From contig LR746279.1 of assembly GCA_902729315.2 (NCBI GenBank), forward strand, positions 3,128,501 to 3,192,500: a stretch of 64,000 nucleotides of DNA. Direction: 5' to 3'. The translations under genes were made by a program, and so were the position numbers. The stretch is from Spirodela intermedia (taxonomy: Eukaryota; Streptophyta; Magnoliopsida; Alismatales; Araceae). Position 1 is the first letter of the stretch, and the number at the start of each line of letters is the position of its first letter. The notes under the pieces are model-generated. The model was not told the DNA's origin. It made no database searches and was given only the letters and a program-made list of their open reading frames with translations. Below are positions 1 to 12,727 of this stretch, one piece after another.

Positions 1-1145
1 GTAAAGATATTCATATATTTATTTTACTCTCTCTCATGTAGGTAGTAGACCAACGAGAATTTGAATCCTATTAGAGTAAAACCTTATATTTTTATCTAAT
101 TAAATTATAAATTTCTTGTAGATAGTCGACAAATAATTAAGTTACTAAAATCACTCAAGTACCGATGAAAATCTTGTCAATGTAATTCATAGAGCATGGT
201 TACTAAAATTACTAAATAATTCTAGATAAAAGGATCACAAATGTATCGAGTAAAAGATCTCTAATTGATCAACAAATAAATTATTGTTAGGAAAAAGACG
301 ATATAATAAAAGACGAGTTACTACTTCTTGAGAGTGTACTAGATGTCATGAAGAACGTCTTCTTGTTACACAGACCTACGAATGAAGCTCTTTAAGATGC
401 ACCCCATCTTTATTCAACTTATCTCTATCATGTGATAGTCGCCAAAGATTCATAAAGTCGTCATTTTTTCACTCTACTAGATGACAACTATCGGAGATGA
501 TTTTTCAACTTACCTCATTGATTTCTCAACTTCACAAAAAGATTTAGAGATTGATTACGTCATCTTTATTCAAAAGAGCTTTTAAAGCTATGGACATTAT
601 ATGATAATTATTCCAAACACCTAATTTTAATGATCACTGTCATAAAACTAAAACTTCGTCTTTCTTAGTTAAAAAATAATATTTATTTAATTTAGAGATA
701 CTTTGTGTGATTTTAAATTTTGAAACTCTTCTTCATTAAATTATATTTTTTTGACTTTTACATAACTTAATTGATCAATTAAGGCATTTGTAATCACTTA
801 GGTAAGAGTCATTAGACAAAACTCCATTTTGCACGTTCGTCAAGTTGATGATGTCATTTTAATGTTTGTACTCTTAGTTTCTTTTTTTGAAATATATTAA
901 GTATATTTTATATTTATTATTTAGTTTAAAAATCAAAAAAATTGTATTCTTTTAGGAAACTTTTGAAATATTACCCAATATTATCTTACATCCATATGAT
1001 TGACTTGGGAATTTCTCACTATTTTTGAAAACTTTTATCAAATTATAATTTATTTATTTATTTATAAAATATTTTATAAAATATAAAAAATAATATTTTC
1101 TAGTTTAATTTACATGATTTATTATGTAGCGATTAGGCCATGTCA
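1..1145 (+). mobile_element. LTR of the TGATAAG family, left end outside the window (copy T1)
   Basis: This is the right-hand two thirds of the roughly 1.6-kb LTR that recurs across the window. It aligns with the second half of the copy at 36.6-38.2 kb, including the block with a GAATCC box followed by 'agagtaaaa', the TTGATCAA-rich centre and the tail. It ends in a CGATTAGGCCATGTCA-like terminus near 1145, which corresponds to CGATTGAGTCACATCA in the better-preserved copy. Many C-to-T and G-to-A differences suggest an old, methylation-decayed insertion. No coding capacity is seen. Confidence 0.75.
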
Positions 1146-1199
1146 ATCACCCTGATGGCGGATCAGGTTTTAAGACCCTCTAATGGTGGCGAGGTAGAA

Positions 1200-2010
1200 G
1201 AATATGGACCAGTATTCATTTCTATTTACAACTAATTCATAGACATGAAGGGCCCCACCTCTTCGTGATGACGGAGATCAACTCGAACAAGGAGAGAACA
1301 CAGAATCAAAGGAGCACCTTAGGCCACTTAGACCCCACAAGTAGAAACCACCACCACTTTATCCTCTTCTTCTCCCTGAGAACGAATTGAATTTCAAGAA
1401 GCCAAGAGGATAGAGCGGGGTAGTATCTGTCAGTTTCTTCATCCTTTCCTACATGGGGAAAACCTCTGTTTCTGATCTGTCGTGTTTCTGTCAGCCGATT
1501 CTCTCCTTCTTCTACTTCATGAATATTGGGTGTAGCAGGATCATGCTACTATGAGCGCCTAGGGGTTGGGGTTCTACGAAAGAAGGAGCTTCAGGGAGAA
1601 GCCAGGAGAAGGGCTCTTTCTTAGGAGACGACCCCCGGTATTGGGTAAGGACGCAAGGAGGGAGAATGCGAGAAAGGAAAGGATCGGCAGCACAGATAGA
1701 AAGAAAGAAAGAAACATAGATCGATCAATAGGCACAAGAAAAAGATGGCAAGAGAAAGGACAGCGCTTGGAAAGAAGCGGAAGAAGATTAAAAGATACTC
1801 ACGGGTGGAAGCCGAGCACAGAAACTCGGGTCACTCTGCATATCGCCGACGGGAGAAGGTGACTAGGAAACTCCCGTCTTCGTCTTCCTGTCGATCGCCA
1901 CCGTGCTCCGCCACTCGCTTCCTTAGAGTCGACGGAGGAAAACCAGGACCGCCCCTCGCTTGAGGCGTTTGAAAGAGAAGGAACACGGGGACGCCGCTGG
2001 GCTGCCACAC
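1200..2010. repeat. GC-rich module S, copy 1, function unknown
   Basis: This block recurs at 10.23-10.99 kb and, split by an LTR, at 46.37-46.65 and 48.82-49.3 kb. Shared landmarks are a 'ttctctccttcttctac' stretch, a 'gcctaggggttgg' stretch, an 'aaaagatactcac' stretch and a segment coding-like on the minus strand that reads ...RVAEHGGDRQEDE... Open frames exist on both strands, but none is conserved in full length between copies, so no gene is called. It could be the 5' part or leader of an unidentified gene that was duplicated, or part of a transposon. The 2010-2760 stretch beside it holds nothing recognisable apart from a short 'gtgtgaataatggttgca' motif also found at 4.2, 4.4 and 20.7 kb. 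Confidence 0.5.
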
Positions 2011-2764
2011 GAGTATCGTTACTGGTGCGTAGAGACCTAGCCCCGAGTCACCAGTTTGTTTTAAGCCCAAGTTGGTGTCTGGTGTGAATAATGGTTGCAT
2101 TTTAATGTTTCTGCCCAAATCATCTGATTCCTTCGGCAAAGAGGTTGTATGGTGATAGGGAGCAAGGTCACTGCTGGAAAGGAACAAGTCATATGATCGA
2201 TATCTATGAAAAATTACAAAACATGACCACAATACAACTTGTTACAATATCAGTAAATGAAATCGCAAAAAGCTTCCCAATACAACAATCCTTTCTTATG
2301 AGGAAGATCTGCTATGGAACTGCCAGCAAGGAAGTTGGACTAGTCATTCGGTCGACCAGAATCACTTAGGCCTCTACGTATTTCATTCAAACCATCTCTT
2401 CAACCATAAGAAATTCTAAGGGCTGTGTTGGAGCAAAACCCGACTCAGACTGGTGGAATGTTAGTTCAAAGATGCGCAAGTCACAAAGTGTGAGTAAGGA
2501 AGAACAAATCAACTCACAACAAAGGCGCTGACACAAAAAGATTAATGTAGTTGAAAGGTCAGCTTCCAATGCCCACGGGTGACGAGGGCAAATACTTAAC
2601 TGTGGAAAACGTTTACAAAAGAATTTTCACCGAGAACTCAATGAATAAATTCGTAATACTGGCCGTGGAGAGTCTCATCTGAACCTCACATGTGATCTCC
2701 ACCTTAGAATCTCTCCAAGAACATCAAAATGGTTACTAAGAAGGGGAGGAGGGGCCTCTTTTCA

Positions 2765-5640
2765 CAGACACCTCGGAGGACCTTGTATCGCTCTGTGGGC
2801 TGTTCTTGTTTTGGAAACGTGCCCTTTGATTTAGCTTACTCCTTTGGGCCGCTTTATTGGGGCAAATCTGTCCGTTCAAGTCAGCTCATTTATTGGCCTT
2901 TTAGTTCGTGGGAATCGTTCCACAAATTAAACCGTATCAAGGGATCCGTTACCTTTATATTTTGCTACCATTTTATCGGATCAATTGAGTGCATCCTTGT
3001 CACTGACCCGAACACGATCTATCCTCTTGCGGACGAAGCCCACCGATTGTGTATGCTATCCCCCACAGGATGCAGTATTAGGGGTTGACGGAATAGTAGA
3101 CGCCGAAAGATACTGCGACGTTCCCCCAACTGTATCTCTCAGCCCTGCAGTCTATGGAACCGTAGCGAGGGCTCCAGCAGGGTCCCTTGAACTTCTACAG
3201 GTCCTCTTTGCGGGCTCCACTCTCCGCCACCATAGGAGCAGCACCTACGTTCACAGGAAAACTTAGTACGATTTATTTTGGACTTGAGACCCATCGGTAG
3301 GGAGGCAGAGACCAACATTATAAGCCGTTATACTTTATTAGACGGCAGCAAAGATTAATCTTGCCATCAGATTAATCGGCAAGAAGAAAGTAAGACCAGC
3401 ATAATTTCGGCACAGATTTATTTGGTGAAACTGTAGTAAAATTATTCTAATATGCCCGAATTCTAGTCGCATCAAATTACGGCCGAGTGGTCTCCAATGG
3501 ATGAAGTGGAGCACCACTTGTGGTAGTAAGCAGCGAGAGGACCGTTACGAGCAGAAAGATGACGGCGAACACTTGGACGTGCGCCATGGGCAAAGCAAGC
3601 TCGAGAAAGGCGAAGTTAGAGAGAGAGAGATGAGATGCAGAGAGAAGCCGCTCTGGGACTCCTATTACATAGAGGAACAGTCGTACTACCTGTTTTCATG
3701 GGCTGTTCATCATGTTTACACTTTGTGAATACTAATACCAGTTTATACAAGACGAGAACCATATATCCCTATCAAAATTGTACGCGATAGAAGCCGAAGG
3801 TGAACGATCAGTGTGCCGGGACACACTGATGACAGTTGTTGCCCAAATATCCGCCCCTGCCATCGAACAAAAACTTATCCGATAAAGGAGCGGCTAGAGT
3901 AATACTCAGCTATCCAGGCGGCTGCAGGTGTACGAGCGACATCCCACCTAAGTTTTGGTCAGGTGGATAGATAAGATAGACCTGAGTACGACCACACCTG
4001 TCAGTAAGCTCGCTTCATCTCAATCCACCTATCTGTCTCACTGTGTGTTTTTTTCTTCGTCTTCTTCTGTCCTGTTTGTATCTAGGAAAGTCATTCACGG
4101 TATCACAGAAGGTCAACAAATCTCATTTTCTTTCTTAGAGCCGTGTAGGCTGCAGATTCAAATTTCATTAATAGTTCTGCTGACTTCTCAAACTGCGACT
4201 TCTCCATTCGTCTTAAGCGCCGAGATATCCGGCGTGAATAATGGTTTCATTTAAGACTTCGAGACGGATACTAAAACTCCTGGACCGAGCCCAGCTACCC
4301 ATAGCCCCTAATAACGATTCTTCGGAAGACTTTGACGCAGCGGAAACTGTGCACATAGCTACTACGCTCACAAGCAAAAAAGTTTATTATACGTCCAACA
4401 TCTTCTGTCCTGCTCCTATCTTGGAAAGTCATTCATCTGGCGTTACGTGTGAATAATGGTTGCATATAAGGCTTCGGGATGGATTCTAAAATGCCTGGAC
4501 CGAACCCAGCTACCCACAGCCCCCAATCACGATTCTTCGAAAGGCTCTGACAGAGCGGAATACTCCTCGCAGAATAAGAAGATACAGGGGACTACATCAG
4601 GAACCCAAATCCGGTAAATGCCGAACCGGTTCCTTATAGAGATTAGATTTGTGCAATCGCCCGATCAAAGAGACATGCTATTTTTTGCAAAAGTAATAAT
4701 AATATATGGATATATTAACAATAATGTTAAATTTCTGTAACTTTGCGAAATTCCCGAGGATATATGAGTACATTGGAACTCTAATGCACGATTACTTTTC
4801 TAAAATCGTAAAGCTGTCCCAGAACAACTTTTCCTTTTGTATGAGGCAGGTTCTGATATGGAAATCGTGGACAACCGTTCTAGTGGTTCACGGTTATCCG
4901 TTGTTATTCAAGGAGGCACAGCTTGTCGCAAATAGATGCATGGTCAGCAGGATAGTGTCCCACGAGATTAAAGTGGATGGCGGGGGAGATGATAGTGAAT
5001 AGGACGCGTCAAGTTATGACATGTGAACAAAATAGAAGCAGAGGAGCCAGAAGATACACCGACGGGGAAGGCTGTGGCAGTCACTGCTCTGGAGATAACT
5101 GGTTTCTCTAGCTCCTCTTGCCCTTATTACTTTATGGCTTCCATCATCAATCAAAATCTTCTCGACGACTTTAACAGTATCAATAGCGTAATCCCACATT
5201 GTGTATTTAGAGTGCCATTAAAAGTCAACATGTTTAAAATTTACGCATCTTGCAGGATTACTAAAAAAAGGATAAAATTCTCGCCTGTGAGATATATTAG
5301 TCACTTGATAAAAGAAATCTTCAGACGCTTCACAAAAATTAGGCTCTTTGTGGGGTTACAAACAAGTCAACACCATCATTTTTATACATTAGTTATTTAA
5401 TATTAGCCTCTGAAGTTCTTATGGACCCTCAAACGTTGATAATTACTACCCTCGGCAAATGCCGCCTTGAAAGCAAGCAGCCAACAAGGTTCACGGTACG
5501 AAACCCACTGCAAAAAAATTGTGTGACTTCTTCATTTTCTGACTATTACTATAGCTCCACTGGAATATGGCTGTCTCACAAGCAAAGTCATTCCTGTAAG
5601 TGTATTCATACCAACACCGTCAATTTTATGCTGCCCCTAA
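2765..5640 (-). repeat. Type B tandem unit, copy B1
   Basis: This unit is collinear with 19.26-21.54 kb (B2) and partly with 12.39-14.26 kb (B3). Read on the minus strand, the order is promoter-side sequence, signal-peptide exon, intron, degenerate defensin exon and 3' flank (the 2765-3100 block matches 19265-19560). The promoter side contains a local duplication near 4230-4290 and 4448-4500, with 'gtgtgaataatggtt' at both. The block 4610-5400 is shared with B3 at 13000-13800 but is mostly missing from B2. The many ORFs on both strands here are not conserved between copies. Confidence 0.65.
3110..3587 (-). pseudogene. Classical-type plant defensin pseudogene B1
   Basis: Read on the minus strand, exon 1 (3518-3587) starts MAHVQVFAV and continues as a leucine-rich signal peptide. 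It ends before a GTGGTG donor in the same phase as the type A genes. Exon 2 begins after a CGTAG acceptor at 3244 and reads ...PMVAE..., the N-terminal stretch typical of plant defensin mature peptides. A stop (TAG) then follows in that frame, and the RTC segment lies in another frame. Compared with B2, about 11 bp are missing just after the first cysteine codon, which removes the usual FKGPC segment. Family identity rests on the two-exon layout, the MVAE...RTC motif and alignment to B2. The copy is non-functional as read. Confidence 0.65.
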
Positions 5641-6183
5641 AATTTTATGTATCGCACCCTGATGGTTTCAGAGGCATAGATCCTTTTAAGATCTTCAAGA
5701 TGTTGGCAACCCCCAAGCGTCGGGCATATCCAGGCAGGACTTCGGGACTGTCCTGCCTCTACACCACCTTACCTATTTTTGTCCGTGTAAATTAACGGCT
5801 AACCTGGATTTCAAGCAGAACTTTTACTTTTACTTCGAACCATAGTCCAACAACGATCTTACTTCTTGAGGATAAAGCCCACTCCTCTTATATGATGTCC
5901 TGTATCATGATAGTACACACTTTGAAGAACGATAGGGATATTTAAAGCGAAGAAGCTTATTCCATGGACTCGAGACTCGACCGACCACCTGTTACCGACA
6001 ACGGAGATGATAGAGGATGAAGAAGACGCATACAACACGAGGTTGTAGTCTACAGCAACACTCACTTATTTAGTTCTGGAGCACACTACAGACGGAATCC
6101 CTGAGCCCCCCTCCATACCAGACAATGAGCAAGCCATATTGGGAACAGAGCTGAGGGGGCTGGCAGTCATCCCTGGCCGATGA

Positions 6184-6698
6184 CTACGGTTTGCATAACT
6201 TGTAGCAGATGCATTGAGGGCGACTATGGCCCTGGCACACTCCCCCAACGTAACCCAATCTCTTGCAGAAGGATGAGCATTTCCGAAAGATAGAGCAGAA
6301 CCCTATGCGCCGGCTACAGAGCCTGTGGCCCGCTTCCACATTCTGCGATAGCTCTCGAGCAGAACCTACGCCCACGGCAAAAAATACTATGATGCCTGAT
6401 ACGAACATCTATGAAACCCATCGACACAGATAGCGATGTTATTAACATTATACTTTATTTGAGGAGAAATAATTATATGTTAAATGATCAATTCACAATA
6501 AGGAAGAGCCGTGTAATGTACGCACGGATTTAATTTAGTTCAGCTACTAGCGACTATTCTAATATGCTAAATCCTACAGAGATGAAATTAATCCCGAGTG
6601 ATGCCCAATGGACACAGTGGAGGATTACTTGTGGTAATGAGCAGCGAGACGACCATAACGAGCAGCAAGACGACGGGGAACACTTTGACGCGAGCCAT
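6184..6698 (-). CDS. Defensin-like secreted cysteine-rich peptide A1 (two exons)
   Basis: The predicted product is a small secreted peptide of the plant defensin (CS-alpha-beta, gamma-thionin) type, probably antimicrobial and exported through the ER. Exon 1 (6629-6698) encodes MARVKVFPVVLLL... and a hydrophobic signal peptide. The intron is 6366-6628, with donor A|GTAATC and acceptor CGTAG, phase 1. Exon 2 (6184-6365) ends in TAG. The product is 83 residues. Cysteines fall at 40, 47, 53, 57, 67, 75, 77 and 81, giving spacing C-6-C-5-C-3-C-9-C-7-C-1-C-3-C. This matches plant defensins except for a first loop of 6 instead of about 10. The G-x-C gamma-core is present around residues 65-67. A TATA box lies about 80 bp upstream. 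The single intron near the signal-peptide end is the usual defensin gene structure. The exact antimicrobial role is inferred. Confidence 0.85.
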
Positions 6699-6778
6699 GA
6701 GCAAAGGAAGTTTGAGGAAGCCGCGGATGAGAGAGAGAGAGAGATTGGGTGAAGAGAGGGGATGCCCTGGGGCTCCTA

Positions 6779-6785
6779 TTATATA
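6779..6785 (-). promoter_or_regulatory. TATA box of A1
   Basis: TATATAA on the minus strand, 81 bp before the ATG, in a block (GTCTATATAATAGGAGCC) conserved in A2, A3 and A4. In between lies a short CT repeat (6729-6744, read as GA on the plus strand) that would be in the leader. Confidence 0.6.
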
Positions 6786-7847
6786 GACTGAAGAACAGAT
6801 GTGTTACACTCTAACACACGTCGTTTGATCTCCTTCAGGTGTTAACGCCTTAATGCCGGGTTTTATGGAAGATGCCATTTAATCAACATCGGGATTAACG
6901 TTGATAGCAGCCCTAGGGTAATGGTCAATCCACTCGGACACACCACGCCGGCACTGCCTTGAGGTCGCCTTCGTTCATCGGCGTTAGTCTAGCAAATGAG
7001 CAGCTAGAGTGCCAGTGAACCATTGAAGCCGATGCATGCATAAGGCCAGCGCGTATTGACATTCTGACCAGACTCGTATAAAGTGATGTGAGTGGATAAG
7101 TTCTGAAAATTGTGGACGACTTCACCGTTCCCCTACATCTCAAATCCATCTGTATTCTCTACTTTCTCGTCTCTGAACTTCTGCTTCTGTGTTTTTATTC
7201 CTCGTGACACCTAAAGTCAGTAACAGTGACAGGAAGATTGTGTAGACTCGAGTTTCCACTATATTATTGTCACTAGTCAAATTTTGAATGTGGATACTTC
7301 TACTGGCATCACCTAAATTCCAAAATTCGCCATTGTTTTTAACGCTGACGTATGTTTTGGGGTGAATACATCAGGCTCCGGGCCAGATCCTCCTAAGCCT
7401 GGGTCAGCCTAGCCCCGCACATCCCCAGCAGGAGCTGTTTAGGAGGCAACGAGGGGCATGATCGTCACATGAGAGGGATAAGGCACATTAGGTAAGGGGG
7501 CTTCTGTTGGGCAGACGAGGGATGGTAACGATCCCCCCTCATAGATGGAGGCAACCATTATATCAAAAAGAAGAATTTTTGTTTGTGTATATATAGAAAT
7601 ATACTGATTGACAATGTGTCCACTTAACTCTACCATTGGTCTTACGTATGTAATCCCAACCTGCATTAAATGCTACACTTAAATGAATGAATGTTTTAGA
7701 ACATTAGAAGCAACTCAAACTGTTGGAGTCATAGGGAATGGTCTATTAGGTCGTAATCGGCTCTAATGGGCTTCTAAGTGAGTGCATGGATCCAAATCCA
7801 TGGTGAGTTAGCAGTGGGCCCATGAGGGAGTGCCCCCATGGCAGGGG

Positions 7848-9475
7848 TGACGTGACTTAGTCGTTGTATATTAAATCACGCAAATATAAAATTTATAAAA
7901 CTAGAAAATACGAATTTTTAGATATTTAGAAGTATTTCTAAACAAATATATCAATTATAATTCAATAAAACTTCCAAAAATAGCGGTAATTTTTTAGGTC
8001 GATCACAGGGATGTAATATAATATATGGTAATTATTCAGAATTTTTCTCAATGAATACGATTTTCTATTAATTGTATACTAGGAAATGAAAAGGAAATAT
8101 ATTTAAAATTCACGAAAAAAGGAAATAAGGGTGCGGAAGTCAAGATGACATTAGCGCCTGGCAAACGTGAATCGAGCAGAAACAGAGTTCTGCCTGGCGA
8201 TTCTTATGTAAGCGATTACAGACGATTTAATTAATCAAATTAAGATCTGTAAAAGTCGGAAGAATCGTAATAGAACAAAGTATATTTTGGTAAATTAAAA
8301 TCACAAAAAATATCACTAAATGAAGCGTAAAGTAAGTTGAAAGCAGGAAAACAAAGTTCCAGCGTCGCGATGGCGATGCGTCGGCGATGCACCAGAATCC
8401 TGAGCGTTCAGGAGGATTTTCGTGTAGTGTCCACGGCCTTGAAGGCTCTCCTTGGACAAAGACGACGTGGGCAATCCCTAGATCTTCTCGCAAAGTCTAG
8501 AGATTAATGAAATGGGTCGTCGAGTCATCTCTGGCGGCTGTCACCCGGCGGAGCGGAAAAACGGCGACTTTGCGGCTCTCCGGCGGCTATCACCCGACAG
8601 AGAGGAGCTGGATGGAGGTGGGGCACATGTCAGGGAGCTTCATCCTCAGGTCCGTGCAGCAAGAGGAGGCTCTTCATCGCATCTGGTACGCTCTCAGGAG
8701 GTGGCGACTCGTCTCCCGGCGGATCGTCCTTTTCTCGACGACAGCTTGTTCGTCGATCAATCGGAGATGATTTACTCAATGGATTCGCGATCCTTTTATC
8801 GCCAATCGTTCAGCAATTTTAGTAGCAATGCTCCGCGAATCGTGTTGACGAGATTTTCGCCGATGATCCAGTAATTCTCGTTGCTTAATCCTTCACCGGC
8901 GATCTGCAGGAAAGTCACGATAATCAGATAAAAATATATGAATTTTGACTCTGGGAGGATTCGAACCCGCGCCAGTTGTCCGCCCCTTCTGAGGAAGGTG
9001 TGACACAAGTTTAGTCCCACATCAGTTGTGCGCCGATTTTTCGGACGAATATATATTAATGTTAGCTTTCTAAGCAAAGTTCCTTCTCTCGCGTGTACGA
9101 CCACTCCTTGCCCCACAGCCGGCTGGCCACCGGTGACGTGGAAGGGGAGTGGCGCACACGTGCCCCCATCGGTCCAAGCCGCTCGAGCCCCTACTTGCGG
9201 CTACTCCCCAACTGAGCTTCCGACCCACTTGTGGGCCTGGCTGGCCGGCGGGTCTCCCATTTTGCAATATTTTTATTTTTATTTCTTGTTCTTTATTTAT
9301 CTCAAAAGTAAGATTGTAAAAATTGTATAAAATCACATAATTACCAAAAAATTCACGTTAATCAACTGAAAACCACTTTTCACACTTTAACACAAATATA
9401 AGTCTATTTATCATGAGTTAAGGCTAAAACTATATTATTTACTAATTATTAACTCATGATAATGAAGACTTATCA
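7848..9475 (-). mobile_element. Solo LTR of the TGATAAG family inserted in unit A1 (copy T2)
   Basis: On the plus strand it starts TGACGTGACTTAGTCG and ends AATGAAGACTTATCA, so in element orientation (TGATAAG start) it lies on the minus strand. It is 1628 bp. The flanks are AGGGG and AAGGG, a near-match 5-bp duplication. The surrounding unit A1 sequence is continuous across it when compared with A4 (24.0 kb), which proves insertion. It is one of the least decayed copies and keeps many CpG sites. A GATTCGAACCCG motif near 8950 resembles a pol III B box. The ORFs inside are not conserved in other copies. Confidence 0.8.
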
Positions 9476-10170
9476 AAGGGTCTCAAGAGAGCCCAGGCCC
9501 CTAAGAGAAAAATTGGGTTTTAAGGGCACGTGTCATTTCTCTCTATATATTTCCTCTAACCCTGTGATAAGCGTGGGGGAAAACCACTGTCTATGTTATT
9601 GTGTGCATGTGTTACTGTATGGCAAGTCCCACAGAGGGTTGTAAGACGATACTTTGTTCCTGAAGGAAAAAGAACATTAGTGAATATGGGCATAGGAGGA
9701 TTCTCCAAAGCATGCATCTGATGTCTCCCAATTCTTACCTCTATCTCTTTCTTTCTCATGTGTCTGCATCAATCTTCTGCTGTGCAAAACGGGGAACGAC
9801 AGCACTCGTCTTCTCCAACTCAAAGCCTCACAGGGTTATGCTCTAATTGTCTTGATTACATCAATTATTTGTTGTTGAGACAAGATGAAAAAGAGAAGCA
9901 CCATAGTCATTTCTGTGGAAGCCTTCCATAGTAAGTCATAGTATTGGTGACTATGTCGATCACAAAACTATTTTCATTCGTCCAATGTGTGGCATCATGG
10001 GAACCAAATCAAGTAATTATAGACCTTCACAAAAAGTTAACTAAATTTTCAGCGACAAATGCACTTCAAAAATTTTCCTATGGTTCAGCCTCAATCTATC
10101 TAACACTTTAAGATATCTCTACTTAGTTTCTACTGCACATTGGTAGTAGAAATACTGAATTATACAGTGT
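9476..10170 (-). repeat. Type A unit A1, distal part after the LTR
   Basis: Continues unit A1. It matches 16.68-16.88 kb and 24.05-24.67 kb ('gtgtgcatgtgttactgt', 'tcctgaaggaa', 'atagtattggtgactatgt'), and its last 250 bp also match an isolated piece at 32.62-32.93 kb. No gene is recognised. The last homology is near 'tggttcagcctcaatctatct'. Confidence 0.65.
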
Positions 10171-10229
10171 CAACTTGCCTCTACACGGTCTTTTAGTTGT
10201 AGAACACTGAAAGTGCCACCTATCGCAGC

Positions 10230-10990
10230 CAGGTTTTTCCTTTTCTCCTCGAGCTTAAATTGAGTTGCAAGAAGCCTGAACGAGAAGAAGCGAGGACAAG
10301 GGGTCATTCTAGGAGAGACAGAGAGAGGGAACGGAATCAGAGGCCCACGAGGCAGTGGAAAGAGGCGACGACGGGGATTGCCAGAGAAAAAAGGATCGGC
10401 ACAGAAAGATACAAAAAACAGCTAGCGATATTCGGCAAGGAAAAGATGGAAAGAAGAAGGAGAGGTCCGGAGATACGCGGAAGGAGTGAAAAAGATGCGC
10501 ACCGGTGGAAGCCGCACGCTGCGCCGGGAATTTTGGGCCAGTCTGAATCTCCCACGGGAGCAGGTAGCTCGGAGACTGCTCTGTTCGTCTTCCTGCCGAT
10601 CTGCGCCGTGCTCCGCCACTCGCCTCCACGGAGTCGGCGGAGGAAAACCAGCACCGCCCCTCGTCAGAGGCGCAAGACGGACGAAAGAGAAGGAACACGG
10701 GGACGCCGGCGGGGCCGCCACAGAGAGTGAGAGAGCGAGAGAGAGAGAGAGAGAGAGAGAAGAGAGCGAAAGAAAGGAAATCGGCAAGAGAGATTATGGC
10801 GGGAGAAACTACTAAAAGACAAACCCGTTGCTTATGTGCCCCAACAGGCGGATACGCGAGAAAGGGCGCGAATCTGATGACCCAGTGGCGCAGGGGCAAT
10901 CTAGCGGTTGCGACCCCGCTGCCCCACCCCGGGACGTCTACACAATTTCCTTTTCTTGAAAGGCTACGTAATTGCTTCATTCTCCGGGGC
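10230..10990. repeat. GC-rich module S, copy 2
   Basis: The best-preserved copy of module S, keeping CpG-rich sequence. It carries long overlapping open frames on both strands, up to 223 codons on the minus strand (10309-10980). Their products are arginine/serine-rich low-complexity sequence, as expected from GC-rich DNA. A GA repeat sits at about 10725-10760. The piece 'tttccttttcttgaaagg' near 10945 recurs at 50.15 kb. I do not recognise a protein family and do not call a gene. Confidence 0.45.
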
Positions 10991-12384
10991 TAAACTTCAC
11001 TGTTAATGTCAATTTATACAAAAGTGAATATCTAAACAAATATTATGCAAACAGGGAAACCAAAGGATTAAAACCTGTAAGAAGTAAGGAACTGAACGTC
11101 TGGAGGAATTACAAATTCTACTCTTAATAGTTGGAGTACATTAGCACTGAGGTTCATCTAAAGCCCTAATTTTGATTAGATAAGATGGTGCCAATCTGTC
11201 TTGCTCAATCATGTTGTCATCTAAAGTCTCTTATGTTCATTTGCAAGGTTTTTGAGAGTATGAGTTGTTTTGATGATGAACATCTACAGAAGGGTATGTA
11301 AGTAACTTCATAAGTGGTAGAATTGTCTATAGATAATATCTGTTACTGAGTATTTTAAAACGTTTCTCTACCTAAAGAGAATTTACTAAAGGTGAAAAAT
11401 GTCACAATCTATGCATATAGATATTAAATTTTTTAATTAGGTTTAAAACAATCATTCTATATGCCTGCAGTTAAAGTTAATCACCTTTTGTGGTAATGGT
11501 GTCACTAATTGAGGCATGGACTGATCAGAAAGATCTCTTTGGAAGAGAAACATAATTCAACAAATTCTATAATTAAATTTGGAAGTATTGAATTTTCATA
11601 GATTTTACAAGAACAAACCTTTCTACAATTCAAATTGCAAACATAGGGTCTGACACATTGACCAATCATGTCCCATCATTATGGAAATCCAAAGTCGCCT
11701 AACTATGTATCTATATATAGAGAAACCCCTGCTCATCCAAAGTAAAAGAGAGTCAGGGAAAGAACGAGAGTGGCATTTTACCTAAATCTAGAGTGAGCTT
11801 CATTGCACATGTTTCTTGCAACAAGTTTGCACCAAACTATTGCAAGTCTGAACACGTATCTTTAATGTTTCATCAAACTTAGCTCCTTTAAAGTTTCAAA
11901 CACTGCTCCAGACAAGCTTCTCTAATGACGAAAATAGAGTAAGAAGCCTCCATGATGATTAGGACTGAACTTAGACTTTAGTTGTTCACTAGCTTTCATT
12001 TAAGGCCGTAATATATATATATATATATATAGATATATATATATATCAAGATTAGTAGAAGCTGATGTTGTTGACCATCCTGAGTTGAATCTATGAGGGA
12101 AAAGTTTGGCTTTTAGATTTAGTTTCCTTCAGTTGCGAATCTAGAACAAAGAAGTGAGCTATCGTTTTGTCAGTCCCCCCAATATTTTAAATCTAGTAAA
12201 GGTTACACTGAATTTAGCAGCCATTAAAATATTCTGTTTAAAATATTGAAGCCTCATCATTCAATGTCTTATAGCCTTAGAAGTGGTAGAAGTAGGCATA
12301 CCTCATTGTGCATGGCCTTACATGGCTGGCTGTCACGTAAGCGACTTCTCCCTCATCGAGGATCTATGAAAAATTAGCACGATG
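10990..12384. other. Gene-free AT-rich spacer
   Basis: No open frame or recognisable domain. It holds a (TA)n microsatellite at about 12008-12046 and a TATATATAGAGAAACCCC stretch near 11713 that looks like an LTR promoter, but no element ends could be found. The type B3 unit starts abruptly near 12385, next to unrelated sequence. Confidence 0.4.
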
Positions 12385-12695
12385 TCATCGGTTCAGAGGC
12401 AGAGACGAACTTCATAAGCCGTTATACTTTATTAGACGGCAGTAAAGATTATTCTAGCCATCAGATTAAATTGTAAGAAGAAATTCCCACATAATTGAAG
12501 CACAGATTTTATTTCGTGCAACTACAGTCAAATTATTCTAATACGCCAGCGTTCTCGTCGCATGAATTTACGGTCGAGTGGTCCTCAATGGATGGAGTGG
12601 AGGATTACTTGTGGTAATGAGCAGCGAGAGGACCATTACTAGCAGAAAGATGACACCCGCCATGGGCAAACCAAGTTTGAGAGAGGCGAAGATGG

Positions 12696-12727
<32 letters not shown>

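Larger units (their letters stand above)
5640..7847 (-). repeat. Type A tandem unit, copy A1 (first part)
   Basis: The unit begins at the 'atcgcaccctgatggttt' junction that also opens units at 14.27, 21.54 and 26.77 kb. On the minus strand it contains promoter, defensin gene and 3' region. It is interrupted by an LTR (7848-9475) and resumes at 9476, so the whole unit runs to about 10.17 kb. Compared with the units at 14-24 kb it lacks the plus-strand coding-like fragment: the 'taaggggg' to 'cttctgttgggcag' join at about 7495 marks a deletion. Confidence 0.7.

Noticed and set aside
5023-5400. 125-codon plus-strand frame in unit B1
   Set aside because: The aligned B3 and B2 sequences do not keep the frame. 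Only short pieces such as DDFNSIN recur because the DNA is duplicated.
8796-9116. 106-codon minus-strand frame inside LTR T2
   Set aside because: It lies wholly in the LTR, and equivalent frames in other LTR copies are broken. Such frames are often mispredicted as genes.
10309-10980. 223-codon open frame on the minus strand in module S copy 2
   Set aside because: Low-complexity Ser/Arg/Leu composition, overlapping open frames on the other strand and no frame conservation in copies 1 and 3. GC-rich DNA readily gives such frames.
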